Counted from the stretch's first letter, positions 8,589 to 17,665 are shown. The stretch is DNA of 64,000 nt from JAXLRU01 sp046330935 (GCA_046330935.1 JAXLRU010000002.1:496001-560000), one strand, 5' to 3'. Program-made: numbers and translations. The notes: a model not told the origin generated them from the letters alone.

Positions 8589-8963
8589 ATGCTGAAGAGT
8601 CTCACGCGCGCAGGAATGGTTCTTTGCCTGGCCGCAGGCGGCGTTCTGGGCGCCACAGCGGGAGCAGAGGCGGCCCCCGCCTGGCAGTGCAACAGCTACA
8701 CCAACGGCAAGGTGTGCATCGCCTACGACACGGCCGGGTACAACGCGCAGTAGTACAAGTCCGGCGGGAACTCGACCATTTACGTCGACTTCAACCTTGT
8801 TTGTGACAACGGTCGGGTGTTCGGCGACAACGGCGCCTTCCCGATCGCACCCGGAGAGACGAAGTCGTACGTCTTCAAGGTCGGCTCACAGGGGCGCTGC
8901 CACGTCCGCCTGAAGGACATGCAGACGGGCAGCTACTTCAACTCCCCGTCGATCACCCGCTGA
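8589..8963 (+). pseudogene. Small secreted cysteine-containing protein gene interrupted by an in-frame TAG
   Basis: From the ATG at 8589, with GAGAGA just upstream, the frame encodes a clear signal peptide (MLKSLTRAGMVLCLAAGGVL...AEAAP) and the start of a mature protein, WQCNSYTNGKVCIAYDTAG. TAG interrupts at 8751-8753, codon 55. The same frame then continues without interruption to TGA at 8961, encoding further coherent sequence with two more cysteines (LVCDNG, GRCHVRL). The intact product would be 124 residues, a typical small actinobacterial exported protein of unknown function. A single substitution, for instance TAC to TAG, explains the defect. Codon use after the stop still looks coding, so the lesion is recent, is a sequencing error, or is read through. 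Confidence 0.7.
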
Positions 8964-8968
8964 TGGGC

Positions 8969-9005
8969 TGCGGGTAGGGGTACGAACCCCGTGCCCCTAC
9001 CCGCA
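8969..9005 (+). terminator. Strong hairpin terminator after the interrupted small gene
   Basis: A perfect 12-bp stem, TGCGGGTAGGGG (8969-8980) paired with CCCCTACCCGCA (8994-9005), has a 13-base loop and starts five bases after the stop codon. There is no T-tract, as is usual in high-GC actinobacteria. Confidence 0.75.
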
Positions 9006-9181
9006 CCGGGGCCGGAGCCGGCACGCCTGTTACCAGCCCCTCCCGCCCGCCCCCATACATTGGTCGTGGATCGCGCCGCACCGGCGTAAGGACGGAATTG
9101 TGCAGGGTGCGGCGATGTACCGCTGGGGCTACGGTGTCCGGGATTGCCAAGGGTCTTCCATGAGGGGCAGAAGGTTTGCTT

Positions 9182-9361
9182 GTGACGACGGAAGCCGGAC
9201 TGACGGGGATCGAGGCGAGAAAAGACCGCACGCCCTCGGTCCGGGCGCACCTGGTCCAGCGGGGGCCAAACCGGGCCAACCCGACCGGGCGGATCAACGG
9301 GTGGAAGCAGATCCTGAACACCCTCGCGATCACCTACGGTGACCGAGTCCCAACCAACTGA
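9182..9361 (+). CDS. Possible small protein of unknown function (59 aa)
   Basis: A GTG at 9182 is preceded by AGAAGG at seven bases spacing, and the frame runs 59 codons with high third-position G+C. The product is basic and polar with no signal peptide or membrane segment, and it ends GWKQILNTLAITYGDRVPTN. I recognise no family. It lies alone between a terminator and the DUF2079 gene, so a chance frame is possible. Confidence 0.35.
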   Translation: MTTEAGLTGIEARKDRTPSVRAHLVQRGPNRANPTGRINGWKQILNTLAITYGDRVPTN

Positions 9362-9424
9362 GCCGAGCGCCTCGCACACAGAGTTTCTGACACACCCTGA
9401 CCGGGGTACCTGAATAGCTACGTC

Positions 9425-9430
9425 TAGAGT
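9425..9430 (+). promoter_or_regulatory. -10 element for a leaderless DUF2079 transcript
   Basis: TAGAGT ends six bases before the GTG at 9437, the spacing expected when transcription begins at the start codon. No convincing -35 is visible. Confidence 0.4.
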
Positions 9431-9436
9431 AGCTGG

Positions 9437-10921
9437 GTGACGACGAGCACCGACAGAGCGGGCCACCGCAACAGGGGTGTTGTGAAAGACCACGGGAGGC
9501 CTGATCAGATCCTCGGTTCCCCAAGGTCCGTGAAGCCCAACCCCACCCCCACGCGTGCATCTGCGCGGCTCCGAAGCGTCATGCCGCTACTGGCCTTCCT
9601 CGCGACAGCCGCGGCCCATGTCACGCTTTCGGTCCTTGCGTTCCGTTCGTACCGCATGGGGGAGGACCTCACCCTGTTCACCCAGGGAGTGGACGGCTTG
9701 AGCCGCGGGGGTACGCCCCTCGCTGCGGCCAAAGCCGACGGATTCAACCTCTTCGGCGACCACTTCCACCCCGTCGTGGCCCTGATCGCGCCGTTCTACC
9801 GACTCTGGCCGAGCCCCGTGACGCTGCTGGTCGCGCAGGCTCTCGCGGTCGCGCTGGGCGCCGGCGTCCTGAGCCGGGCCGCCTTCCGCCACCTCGAGCC
9901 GTTGCCTGCGACGGCCCTTTCCGCGGCCTTCGCCCTGTGCTGGCCGCTGCAGACGATGTCGGTCTACGGCTTCCACGAGATCGCGTTCGCGGTCCCGCTA
10001 CTGGCCCTGTCGCTGTCGTCCCTGCTCGACCGCCGCTTCGTCGCCTGTGCCCTGTGGGCCCTCCCTCTCCTCCTCGTGAAGGAGGACCAGGCGCTCACGG
10101 TCGCCGTCCTCGGCGCCGTGCTCTGGACACGGGGGCGGCGCAGGCTCGGTGCCGGCGTCGGTGTGGCCGGGCTGGCAGGCTTTGCCCTGATCACCGGCGT
10201 CGTCATCCCGTCGCTGAGCTACTACGGCCGCTTCACCTACTGGTCCGCGGGCGTAGGCGAGTCGGATACGTCCACGGCGTCCCCGGGTGTCGTGACGGGT
10301 CTGGCCTTGCATGTGTGGACATCCCTGTCCTCGCCGACCCCGTGGATGACGGGTGCGCTGCTCCTAGTGATGGTCGCAGGGCTGGCCTTGCGCAGCTCTC
10401 TCCTGCTGCTCGCCCTCCCCGCCGCCGCGATCAGGCTCGTGTCCAGCAACGAGGGCATGTGGAGTTGGCACTACCACTACGACGCTCCCCTCGCCGTCAT
10501 CCTCTTCTTCGCGGCGCTGGAGGTCATGCGCGACCGGCAGCACACGCTGTTGCGCCGAGCGCCGGTCGTTCTCCTCGCCGTCGCGGTCGCGCTCGTCCCG
10601 TTCTTCCCGCTCGGCGGCGCCCTTTCGGGAGCGGCCACCCGCTGCGGGACCTGTGCCGACGCAACCGCGATCCTCGCGCTCGTGCCCGACGGCGCCGACG
10701 TCGCCGCTGACGTCTACCTCAGCCCGCACCTGGCCACTCGCACCACCACGCGCCTCCTGCTGCCCGGGTTCACCGACAGCGCCGGCCACCCCCTCCGCAG
10801 CGACTACGCCGTCCTGAACTCCCGCCGTCGCGAGGCGGAAGACCTGGACGGGATCCTGACATCACGCGGCCTGCGCGTCGTCACCGAGAGGGGCCCCTAC
10901 CGGCTGTACCGCCGCGACTGA
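9437..10921 (+). CDS. DUF2079 polytopic membrane protein
   Basis: The 494-residue protein has about ten membrane segments from residue 49 on. Motifs near the first loop include YRMGEDLTLFTQGVDGLSRG and LFGDHFHPVVALIAPFYRLWPS, and EDQALTV occurs further on. This E-D-x-x-x-x-x-Q and D-H-F-x-P pattern defines DUF2079, a family resembling polyprenyl-sugar-using GT-C glycosyltransferases. No substrate is known. The GTG at 9437 would be leaderless. A later ATG at 9582 (MPLLAFLATAA) removes a 48-residue Pro/Arg-rich leader and is a reasonable alternative start. It stands alone upstream of the RNA-repair operon. Confidence 0.72.
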   Translation: MTTSTDRAGHRNRGVVKDHGRPDQILGSPRSVKPNPTPTRASARLRSVMPLLAFLATAAAHVTLSVLAFRSYRMGEDLTLFTQGVDGLSRGGTPLAAAKADGFNLFGDHFHPVVALIAPFYRLWPSPVTLLVAQALAVALGAGVLSRAAFRHLEPLPATALSAAFALCWPLQTMSVYGFHEIAFAVPLLALSLSSLLDRRFVACALWALPLLLVKEDQALTVAVLGAVLWTRGRRRLGAGVGVAGLAGFALITGVVIPSLSYYGRFTYWSAGVGESDTSTASPGVVTGLALHVWTSLSSPTPWMTGALLLVMVAGLALRSSLLLLALPAAAIRLVSSNEGMWSWHYHYDAPLAVILFFAALEVMRDRQHTLLRRAPVVLLAVAVALVPFFPLGGALSGAATRCGTCADATAILALVPDGADVAADVYLSPHLATRTTTRLLLPGFTDSAGHPLRSDYAVLNSRRREAEDLDGILTSRGLRVVTERGPYRLYRRD

Positions 10922-10985
10922 CCGGCCACCCGCCGCGCCGGGATAACCCGGGGACGAAAGCCTCGGCCCTTGCGAGGATGCCAGC

Positions 10986-12422
10986 GTGCTGCTCACGCTG
11001 ACGATGACCGCGCCCGACGGCAACCCGGCCCCGGCCACCGACCTGGGCTTCCTGCTGCACAAGCACCCCGACAAGCTGCACACGCTGGAGGTGGCCTCGG
11101 GCACGGCGCATGTCGTGTACCCGACGGCGAGCGTGCAGGAGTGCACGGCGGCGCTGCTGCTGGAGGTCGACCCCGTCGCGCTGGTCCGCGGTTCGGGCCA
11201 CGGCAAGCACACGGCACCGGACGCGTTCAGCCTCGGCCAGTACGTCAACGACCGCCCGTACGCGGCGGGCAGCCTCCTCGCCGTCGCGCTGCGCCGCCTG
11301 TTCGGCACCGCGCTCACCGGGCGCTGCGACGCCCGGCCCGAGCTCGCGGCGCGGCCGATCCCCCTCGCGATCCGGATCCCGGTGCTGCCCTGCCGCGGCG
11401 GCCCGGACGTCGCCCGCCGCCTGTTCGAGCCGCTGGGCTGGGACGTCGCGGCCACGCCGATCCCCCTCGACGAGACGGTGCCGGCGTGGGGCACGTCCCG
11501 CTACGTCGACGTCACCCTCACCGGCACCGTGCGGCTGGCCGACGCGCTGTCGCACCTCTACGTGCTGCTGCCCGTGCTGGACGACGCGAAGCACTACTGG
11601 GTCGGCTCCGACGAGGTCGACAAGCTCGTGCGCCGCGGCGGGGCGTGGCTGGCCGGGCACCCGGAGCGGGAGTTGATCAGTTCGCGCTACCTCGCGCACC
11701 GGTCCCGACTCACGCGCGACGCGCTCGCCCGCCTCGCGGAGGTGGACGACACCGACCCGGACGTCCTCGACGACGCCATCGCGACGGACGCCGTCCCCGA
11801 CAAGCCGCCCACCCTCGCCGAGCAGCGACTGGACGCCGTCCTGACGGCGCTGCGGGAGGCGGGCGCGGCGACGGTCGCCGACCTCGGCTGCGGCGAGGGC
11901 GTGCTGACCGCGGCGCTGCTCGCCGACCGCCGGTTCACCCACGTCACCGCGTGCGACGTCTCGATCAGGGCGTTGCAGACCGCGGCCCGCCGGCTACGGC
12001 TGGACAACGCGCCCGAGCACCTCACGAAGCGCCTCACCCTCGCCCAGTCGTCTCTGGTCTACCGCGACGAGCGGCTGCGCGGCCTCGACGCCGCCGTCCT
12101 CATGGAGGTGATCGAGCACGTCGACCCCGAGCGCCTGCCCGCCCTCGAACGCGCGGTCTTCGGCGAGGCCAGGCCCGCCACGGTCGTCGTGACGACCCCG
12201 AACGCCGAGTACAACGTGCGCTTCCCGAGCCTGCCTGCGGGCTCGATGCGCCACCGCGACCACCGCTTCGAGTGGACCCGCGCCGAGTTCGAGGCGTGGG
12301 CGGCGGGAGTCGGCGCCGCGCACGGCTACACGTCCCGGTTCGTGCCCGTCGGCCCGTTCGACGACGAGGTGGGCGCCCCCACCCAGCTCGCCGTCCTCAC
12401 CCGGGAAGGAGCAGCGGCATGA
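10986..12422 (+). CDS. hen1: Bacterial Hen1, RNA 3'-terminal ribose 2'-O-methyltransferase
   Basis: The 478-residue protein matches bacterial Hen1 over its whole length. The N-terminal half (about 1-250) is the family-specific domain that partners Pnkp. The C-terminal half is a SAM-dependent methyltransferase with the binding loop VADLGCGEGVL and the Mg/Mn-dependent catalytic set EVIEH, plus a late His in RHRDHRFEW. Known bacterial Hen1 2'-O-methylates the 3' end of cleaved RNA before Pnkp reseals it, so a repaired RNA resists cleavage again at the same place. Translation starts at GTG 10986, and the stop overlaps the pnkp start as ATGA, so the two are coupled. Confidence 0.92.
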   Translation: MLLTLTMTAPDGNPAPATDLGFLLHKHPDKLHTLEVASGTAHVVYPTASVQECTAALLLEVDPVALVRGSGHGKHTAPDAFSLGQYVNDRPYAAGSLLAVALRRLFGTALTGRCDARPELAARPIPLAIRIPVLPCRGGPDVARRLFEPLGWDVAATPIPLDETVPAWGTSRYVDVTLTGTVRLADALSHLYVLLPVLDDAKHYWVGSDEVDKLVRRGGAWLAGHPERELISSRYLAHRSRLTRDALARLAEVDDTDPDVLDDAIATDAVPDKPPTLAEQRLDAVLTALREAGAATVADLGCGEGVLTAALLADRRFTHVTACDVSIRALQTAARRLRLDNAPEHLTKRLTLAQSSLVYRDERLRGLDAAVLMEVIEHVDPERLPALERAVFGEARPATVVVTTPNAEYNVRFPSLPAGSMRHRDHRFEWTRAEFEAWAAGVGAAHGYTSRFVPVGPFDDEVGAPTQLAVLTREGAAA

Positions 12423-15022
12423 GCGAGGTCTCCGTCCCCGCGCTGAGCCTCGTCGTGCTCGTGGGCGTCAGCGGCTCGGGCAAGTCGACGTTCGCGCGGC
12501 GCCACTTCAGGGCCACCGAGGTGCTCTCCAGCGACGCGTTCCGCGGGATGGTCTCCGACGACGAGAACGACCAGTCGGCCACGCGCGACGCGTTCGACGC
12601 GCTCCACTACGTGGCGGGCAAGCGGCTGGCCGCCGGGCGCCTCACCGTCGTCGACGCCACGAACGTGCAGCCCGATGCGCGCAAGTCGCTGGTGGAGCTG
12701 GCGCGCGCCCACGACGTCCTGCCCGTCGCGATCGTCCTCGACGTGCCCGAGCGCGTCTGCGTCGCCCGCAACGCCGCCCGCACCGACCGCGACTTCGGCG
12801 CCCACGTCGTGCGCCGCCAGCGCGACCAGCTCCGCCGAGGCCTGCGGGGCCTGCAGCGGGAGGGGTTCCGGCAGGTCACCGTCCTGCACGGCGAGGACGA
12901 GGTGGACGCCGCGAGCGTCGTCCGCGCACGCCTGTTCACCGACCTGCGGCACGAGACCGGCCCGTTCGACGTGATCGGCGACGTCCACGGCTGCTTGGAG
13001 GAGCTGCTCGAGCTGCTCACCACCCTCGGCTACGCCCTCGATCGGGACGACGACGGGCGCGCCGTGGGCGCCACGCACCCGGGCGGGCGGAGGGCGGTGT
13101 TCGTCGGCGACCTCGTCGACCGCGGCCCCGACACCCCGGGCGTGCTGCGGCTCGTGATGGGCATGGTCGCGGCGGGGACGGCGTTCTGCGTCTCCGGCAA
13201 CCACGAGAACAAGCTGGTCAAGGCCCTGCGGGGGCGCGACGTGCAGGTCACGCACGGGCTCGCGGAGTCGCTGGCGCAGCTGGCCGCGGAGCCCGAGGAG
13301 TTCCGGGCCGCCGTCGAGCGGTTCTGCGACGGCCTGATCTCGCACTACGTGCTGGACGGCGGCGCGCTCGTCGTCGCGCACGCGGGCCTCGTCGAGCGGT
13401 TCCACAACCGCTCCTCGGGACGCGTGCGCAGCTTCGCCATGTACGGCGAGACCACCGGCGAGACCGACGAGTACGGCCTGCCCGTGCGCTACCCCTGGGC
13501 GAACGAGTACCGGGGGCGAGCGACCGTCCTCTACGGGCACACGCCGACCCCGGTGCCCGAGTGGGTCAACAACACCCTCTGCCTCGACACCGGCTGCGTG
13601 TTCGGCGGCCGGCTGACCGCGCTGCGCTGGCCCGAGAAGGAGCTCGTCGCCGTCCCGGCCCGCGCCGTCCACTACGCGCCGGCGCGGCCGTTCCCGACGG
13701 CGTCCGACGCAGCGGCGTCCGACGACACGGCGTCCGCGACCGCGCCCGGTGCCCCGACCCGGCGCGACCCCGACGTCCTCGACCTGGACGACGTCGTCGG
13801 GCGCCGCGTCGTCGAGACCGCCCACCACGGGCGGGTGAGCGTGCGCGAGGAGAACGCCGCGGCCGCACTCGAGGTGATCAGCCGGTTCTCCGTGGACCCG
13901 CGCTGGCTGCTGTACCTGCCGCCGACGATGAGCCCGGTCGCGACGTCGGCCCGCGAAGGGCTGCTGGAGCACCCCGACCAGGCGTTCGAGGCGTTCCGCG
14001 ACGCCGGGGTGCGTGAGGTGATCGGCGAGGAGAAGCACATGGGCTCCCGCGCGGTCGTCCTGCTGTGCCGCGACCTGGACGCCGCCCGCGCCCGCTTCGG
14101 CGCGCCCGGCGGGACGGCGGGCACGGTGTGGACGCGCACGGGGCGGCCGTTCTTCTCCCGCGCGCTCACCGAGGCGTTCGTCGACAGGCTGCGGGCGGCG
14201 GCGAGCGCGGCGGGGCTGTTCGACGAGCTGGACGCGTCGTGGCTGCTGTTCGACGCCGAGCTGCTGCCGTGGAGCGTGAAGGCGGCCGACCTGCTGCGCA
14301 CCCAGTACGCGGCGGTGGGTGCTGCGGCCCGGCACGCGCTGCCCGCCGCCGTCTCCGTGCTGGAGGCGGCGCAGGCGCGAGGACTCGACGTCTCGCCGCT
14401 GCGGGGGCGCACGGCGTCCCGGGCCGCGAACGCCGTGGCGTTCACCGAGGCCTACCGGCGCTACTGCTGGGACGTCGACGGGCTGGACGGCGTCCAGGTC
14501 GCGCCGTTCCAGCTGCTCGCCGCGGGCTCCGCCAGCGGTGGCGCGTCGTTCGTCGACCGCCCGCACCCGTGGCACCTCGGGCTCGCCGACCGGCTCGTGG
14601 CCGCCGACCCGGGGCTGGTGCGGGCGACCCGGCGGGTGCTCGTGGACGTGGAGGACCCCCTGTCGTGCGCGGCGGGCGTCGACTGGTGGACGGAGCTGAC
14701 GGACGCCGGCGGCGAGGGCATGGTGGTGAAGCCGGTCGCGGGCCTGGTCCGGGGCAAGCGCGGGCTGGTCCAGCCGGGGCTGAAGGTCCGCGGGCCCGAG
14801 TACCTGCGGATCATCTACGGCCCCGACTACCGCGAGCCCGAGCACCTGGCCCGGCTGCGCCAGCGCGGCCTGGGCCACAAGCGGTCGCTGGCGCTGCGCG
14901 AGTACGCGCTCGGGCTGGAGTCGCTGGACCGCGCCGTCGCGGGCGAACCGTTGTGGCGGGTGCACGAGGCGGTGTTCGCCGTCCTCGCGCTGGAGTCGGA
15001 GCCGGTGGACCCGCGCCTGTAG
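12419..15022 (+). CDS. pnkp: Polynucleotide kinase-phosphatase with ligase domain (Pnkp)
   Basis: The 867-residue protein has the three modules of bacterial Pnkp. Residues about 1-165 are a 5'-OH polynucleotide kinase with P-loop GVSGSGKST (16-24). Residues about 180-440 are a calcineurin-type 2',3' phosphatase with GDVHGC (from about 187), GDLVDRGPD (near 230) and GNHENK (near 260). The C-terminal part is a nucleotidyltransferase/ligase-like domain with Lys539 in EEKHMGSRA as the adenylation site. Known Pnkp-Hen1 complexes heal and seal ribotoxin-cleaved RNA such as tRNA. A low-complexity Ala/Ser/Thr segment (near 425-445) links phosphatase and ligase parts. Convergent with the next gene. 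Confidence 0.93.
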   Translation: MSEVSVPALSLVVLVGVSGSGKSTFARRHFRATEVLSSDAFRGMVSDDENDQSATRDAFDALHYVAGKRLAAGRLTVVDATNVQPDARKSLVELARAHDVLPVAIVLDVPERVCVARNAARTDRDFGAHVVRRQRDQLRRGLRGLQREGFRQVTVLHGEDEVDAASVVRARLFTDLRHETGPFDVIGDVHGCLEELLELLTTLGYALDRDDDGRAVGATHPGGRRAVFVGDLVDRGPDTPGVLRLVMGMVAAGTAFCVSGNHENKLVKALRGRDVQVTHGLAESLAQLAAEPEEFRAAVERFCDGLISHYVLDGGALVVAHAGLVERFHNRSSGRVRSFAMYGETTGETDEYGLPVRYPWANEYRGRATVLYGHTPTPVPEWVNNTLCLDTGCVFGGRLTALRWPEKELVAVPARAVHYAPARPFPTASDAAASDDTASATAPGAPTRRDPDVLDLDDVVGRRVVETAHHGRVSVREENAAAALEVISRFSVDPRWLLYLPPTMSPVATSAREGLLEHPDQAFEAFRDAGVREVIGEEKHMGSRAVVLLCRDLDAARARFGAPGGTAGTVWTRTGRPFFSRALTEAFVDRLRAAASAAGLFDELDASWLLFDAELLPWSVKAADLLRTQYAAVGAAARHALPAAVSVLEAAQARGLDVSPLRGRTASRAANAVAFTEAYRRYCWDVDGLDGVQVAPFQLLAAGSASGGASFVDRPHPWHLGLADRLVAADPGLVRATRRVLVDVEDPLSCAAGVDWWTELTDAGGEGMVVKPVAGLVRGKRGLVQPGLKVRGPEYLRIIYGPDYREPEHLARLRQRGLGHKRSLALREYALGLESLDRAVAGEPLWRVHEAVFAVLALESEPVDPRL

Positions 15023-15036
15023 GCCGCCCCGCGGGA

Positions 15037-15471
15037 CTAGCCCAGCGACAGGGCGTGCTCGCAGGCGGCGGCCACGAGGTAGCGCAGCCGGCGCAGCCCG
15101 GCGTCGCTGGGCAGGTCGCTGCCCCAGGGGTCGACGGCGTACCAGCCGGGAGCGGCGAAGGCGGCCGCGCAGGAGTCGCTGCCGCGGGTGGCGGGCGGCG
15201 GCTCGCCGGGCAGGCGGAGGAACAGGCAGCCGCTGCCCTGGACGAACCCGGCCGCGACCCCGCCCACGACCAGCACGGACAGCCCGTACGCGGGGACCGT
15301 CCGCGCGCCGGGCGGGCAGGCGTCGGCCAGCCGCTCGGCGAGGTCGGGGTGCGCGTGCAGCTGCCAGCCGTCCTGGTCCATGGCCCGGCCGGTGCTCGCC
15401 ACGGCCTGCTCGCGCAGGTGGGCGAGGACCGGCGCGTTGGCCGCGGTCTCGGTCAGGGCCACCGCAGCCAT
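15037..15471 (-). CDS. Hypothetical protein (144 aa)
   Basis: I do not recognise this family. Starting at the ATG 15471 (MAAVALTETAAN), the soluble protein has a helical N-terminus, a central hydrophobic strand region (AYGLSVLVVGGVAAGFVQGSGCLFLRL) and a terminal helix (LRRLRYLVAAACEHA). It has three cysteines and no signal peptide. It begins 36 bases downstream of the secreted metalloprotease gene on the same strand and may be co-transcribed with it, and it ends 14 bases from the convergent pnkp stop. Confidence 0.55.
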   Translation of the reverse strand: MAAVALTETAANAPVLAHLREQAVASTGRAMDQDGWQLHAHPDLAERLADACPPGARTVPAYGLSVLVVGGVAAGFVQGSGCLFLRLPGEPPPATRGSDSCAAAFAAPGWYAVDPWGSDLPSDAGLRRLRYLVAAACEHALSLG

Positions 15472-15506
15472 CGGAGCCGGGTCCCCGGCGCTGCGCCGAC
15501 CGCCGT

Positions 15507-16604
15507 TCAGCTCGACAACCCCATGTCGCGGCGCAGCGCCCCGACGATCCGCACGTGGTCGATGAGGTCCTGGTTGCTCTTCACCTCGGAGGTGTAGTTC
15601 AACCCGTAGGGCCAGAAGTGCTGCGTGTCGCCGTGGATCGCCGTGGTCTGGCCGTTGGTGATCTGCCGCACGAGATCGTTGGCCTGGGAGCCCGTCCAGA
15701 CGCCGCCCGACAGCTTCGACGACCATGCCGAGTAGGTGCCCACGCCCATGGTGTGGCCGATCTCGTGCATGGCGGTGATCTGCTGCATCGAGCTGGTGGC
15801 GCCGAAGCGCATGTTCCCGTTCCAGTTCGCATCGGCCGTGGCGACGGACGGGACGTAGGAGACCGTCAGCGCCTTCGTCACGGTGAGGTAGCAGTTGTAG
15901 ATCTTCAGCGCGGCGTCCATGGCGGTGGTGATCCGCTGGTAGGCGTCGGCCTCGGCCGCGGTCGGCTGGGCCGAGCGGCTCAGGGTGTAGGTGATGTTCC
16001 CGGCGGCCGGGCAGCCGGGCTGCGTAGGCGTCGGGGTGGGAGTGGGGGTCGGCGTCGGAGTGGTGACGGCGGTGCGCGACCAGCGCTGGTTGGCCCCGCC
16101 CGTGCACGTCCACAGCTTCACGGGGGTGCCGGCGGCGGTGCCCTCGTTGATCACGTCCACGCACAGCCCGGAGGCCCGCGCGACGATCGTCCCGGTCGAG
16201 GTGAGGTCGAACTGCTGCGGCTTCTTGCCCGTGCACTTGGCGAGCACCAGCGCGGTGCCGGCGGTCTTGCCGCCCTTGGCGGCCTGCAGGCACAGCTTGC
16301 CCGCGAACGTGGCGAGCGTCCCGGTGCTGCTCACGCCCCAGCCCTGGCTCGCGACGCCGCCCGCGCCGGTGTCGAGCTCGACCGCCGCGCCCTTCTTCTT
16401 CGCGTCGCCCACGACGTCGAGGCACTTGCCGGACGCGACGCCGATCAGCGGCTGGGCAGCGTCCGCGGCCGACGCCGCTCCCGCGGGGACGATCGCCACG
16501 AGCACCGGGACGGCGACCGCGAGGGCTGCGAGGGGGACGGCGGCCCGGGTGAGGCGCCGGGTGGGCGCGGGTCGCGTCGGTCGGGGAAGCGGCAGGCTGC
16601 GCAC
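15507..16604 (-). CDS. Secreted ricin-type lectin fused to a zinc metalloprotease-like domain
   Basis: The 365-residue protein starts at GTG 16604 with AGGAG eight bases upstream. A signal peptide (about residues 1-47) ends near AASAADA. A ricin B-type lectin domain follows (about 50-175), with a terminal GGANQRW motif and cysteine pairs in its subdomains. A Thr-Pro repeat linker leads to a C-terminal catalytic-like domain (about 195-365) containing HEIGHTMGVG, the HExxH zinc motif with a following Gly as in gluzincin/metzincin folds. It probably binds galactose- or xylose-containing polymers and cleaves protein, but the peptidase family is unclear to me. The ricin module resembles those of the PL11 and CE2-like proteins elsewhere in the window. 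Confidence 0.7.
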   Translation of the reverse strand: MRSLPLPRPTRPAPTRRLTRAAVPLAALAVAVPVLVAIVPAGAASAADAAQPLIGVASGKCLDVVGDAKKKGAAVELDTGAGGVASQGWGVSSTGTLATFAGKLCLQAAKGGKTAGTALVLAKCTGKKPQQFDLTSTGTIVARASGLCVDVINEGTAAGTPVKLWTCTGGANQRWSRTAVTTPTPTPTPTPTPTQPGCPAAGNITYTLSRSAQPTAAEADAYQRITTAMDAALKIYNCYLTVTKALTVSYVPSVATADANWNGNMRFGATSSMQQITAMHEIGHTMGVGTYSAWSSKLSGGVWTGSQANDLVRQITNGQTTAIHGDTQHFWPYGLNYTSEVKSNQDLIDHVRIVGALRRDMGLSS

Positions 16605-16833
16605 GTCACGGACTCCTCGTCGTGGCCGCGATGGACGGCGGCCAGGCTGCCCGAGCCTCGCGGGCGTGTCCACCGTCGGGGTCCGGACGAGCGCCCGACG
16701 GCGCCTGTCGCGCCATCCCCCGCACCCCGCACCAGATGCCCCGACTCCCCGAGGACACGCCGAGGACGCCCCGGCGCGTCGTGGTGAAGAGGGGGCATCT
16801 GCGCTCAGCACAGCGTCAGGGCCACCCGACCCT

Positions 16834-16868
16834 CCGCTCGCCGCCGACGCCCGGCCGGCGGCGAGCGG
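16834..16868 (-). terminator. Terminator after ribA
   Basis: A perfect 13-bp stem, CCGCTCGCCGCCG (16834-16846) with CGGCGGCGAGCGG (16856-16868), has a 9-base loop and lies 15 bases downstream of the ribA stop on the minus strand. Confidence 0.7.
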
Positions 16869-16882
16869 GCCCGCCGCCGTGC

Positions 16883-17665
16883 TCAGGCGCCGAGCGCCAG
16901 CGTGTGGCCGGTGTGGGCGATCTTGGCGTCGAGGTAGCCGGCGTTGGCGGCGGTGCGGAAGGTCGCCGTCGGCACCTGCTCGACGACGTCGACGCCGTGC
17001 GCCGCCAGCTGGGCCACCTTGTCGGGGTTGTTCGTCAGCAGCCGCACGCGGGAGGCGCCGAGGGCGGTGAGCATCTGGACGGCGGCGGCGTAGTCGCGCT
17101 CGTCGTCGTCGTGACCGAGCGCCCGGTTGGCCTCGTAGGTGTCCAGCCCGGCGTCCTGCAGGGCGTAGGCGTCGAGCTTGGCGTAGAGGCCGATGCCGCG
17201 GCCCTCCTGGCGCAGGTACAGCAGGAGCCCGCCGCCGGCGTCGGAACCGGCGATCCGCTCGACGGCCTCGCGCAGCTGGGGCCCGCAATCGCAGCGCTGC
17301 GACCCGAAGACGTCGCCCGTGAGGCACTCCGAGTGCGCCCGGACGAGCGGGGCGGCGCCGCCGGCAGCCCCCGCGGCCACGGCGTCCTCCCACTGCCCGA
17401 GCCCGAGTGCGAGGTGCTCGCGCCCGTCGACGAGGCCGGTGAACGTCATGACGTCGGCGACCGTCTCGTAGCCGTCGGCGAAGCGCAGGGGCACCCGCAC
17501 GCGCGTCCGCACGGCTGCCTCGGGCAGTGACGACGCCGGGACGGATCGCTCACCCGCGGGTGCGGGCAGCACGCTCAGCGCGCGGGCCGTGGGCAGCGTG
17601 GGCAGCGTGGGCAGCGCGGACAGCCGGGAGCGGCGGGGGTTGGCCAGGGGGGCTGCGGGGGTCAT
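16883..17665 (-). CDS. ribA: GTP cyclohydrolase II
   Basis: The 260-residue protein opens the imidazole ring of GTP to give the pyrimidine precursor of riboflavin. The zinc site is visible as ECLTGDVFGSQRCDC, with LRQEGRGIGL and the GTP-contacting YEANRALGHDDDERDY following. It is a stand-alone RibA without the RibB half often fused in actinobacteria. It has an extra N-terminal segment of about 50 residues with an LPTLPTLPT repeat of unknown use. Its ATG at 17665 overlaps the stop of the nitroreductase gene by four bases. Flavin synthesis coupled to a flavoenzyme makes sense as one redox operon. Confidence 0.9.
   Translation of the reverse strand: MTPAAPLANPRRSRLSALPTLPTLPTARALSVLPAPAGERSVPASSLPEAAVRTRVRVPLRFADGYETVADVMTFTGLVDGREHLALGLGQWEDAVAAGAAGGAAPLVRAHSECLTGDVFGSQRCDCGPQLREAVERIAGSDAGGGLLLYLRQEGRGIGLYAKLDAYALQDAGLDTYEANRALGHDDDERDYAAAVQMLTALGASRVRLLTNNPDKVAQLAAHGVDVVEQVPTATFRTAANAGYLDAKIAHTGHTLALGA

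Noticed and set aside
8933..9493. Minus-strand frame of 186 codons opposite the 9182 small gene
   Set aside because: Composition without family match, no ribosome site, and it covers a terminator and a promoter.
10970..12418. Upstream extension of the pnkp frame over the hen1 gene
   Set aside because: It is an Arg/Pro-rich out-of-frame reading of hen1. The ATG at 12419 starts directly with the kinase P-loop domain.
16030..16060. Thr-Pro codon repeats (also near 7500, 22440, 53950 and 55960) as a possible repeat array
   Set aside because: They are linker-encoding codon repeats inside secreted proteins, not CRISPR or mobile repeats. No CRISPR array was seen.
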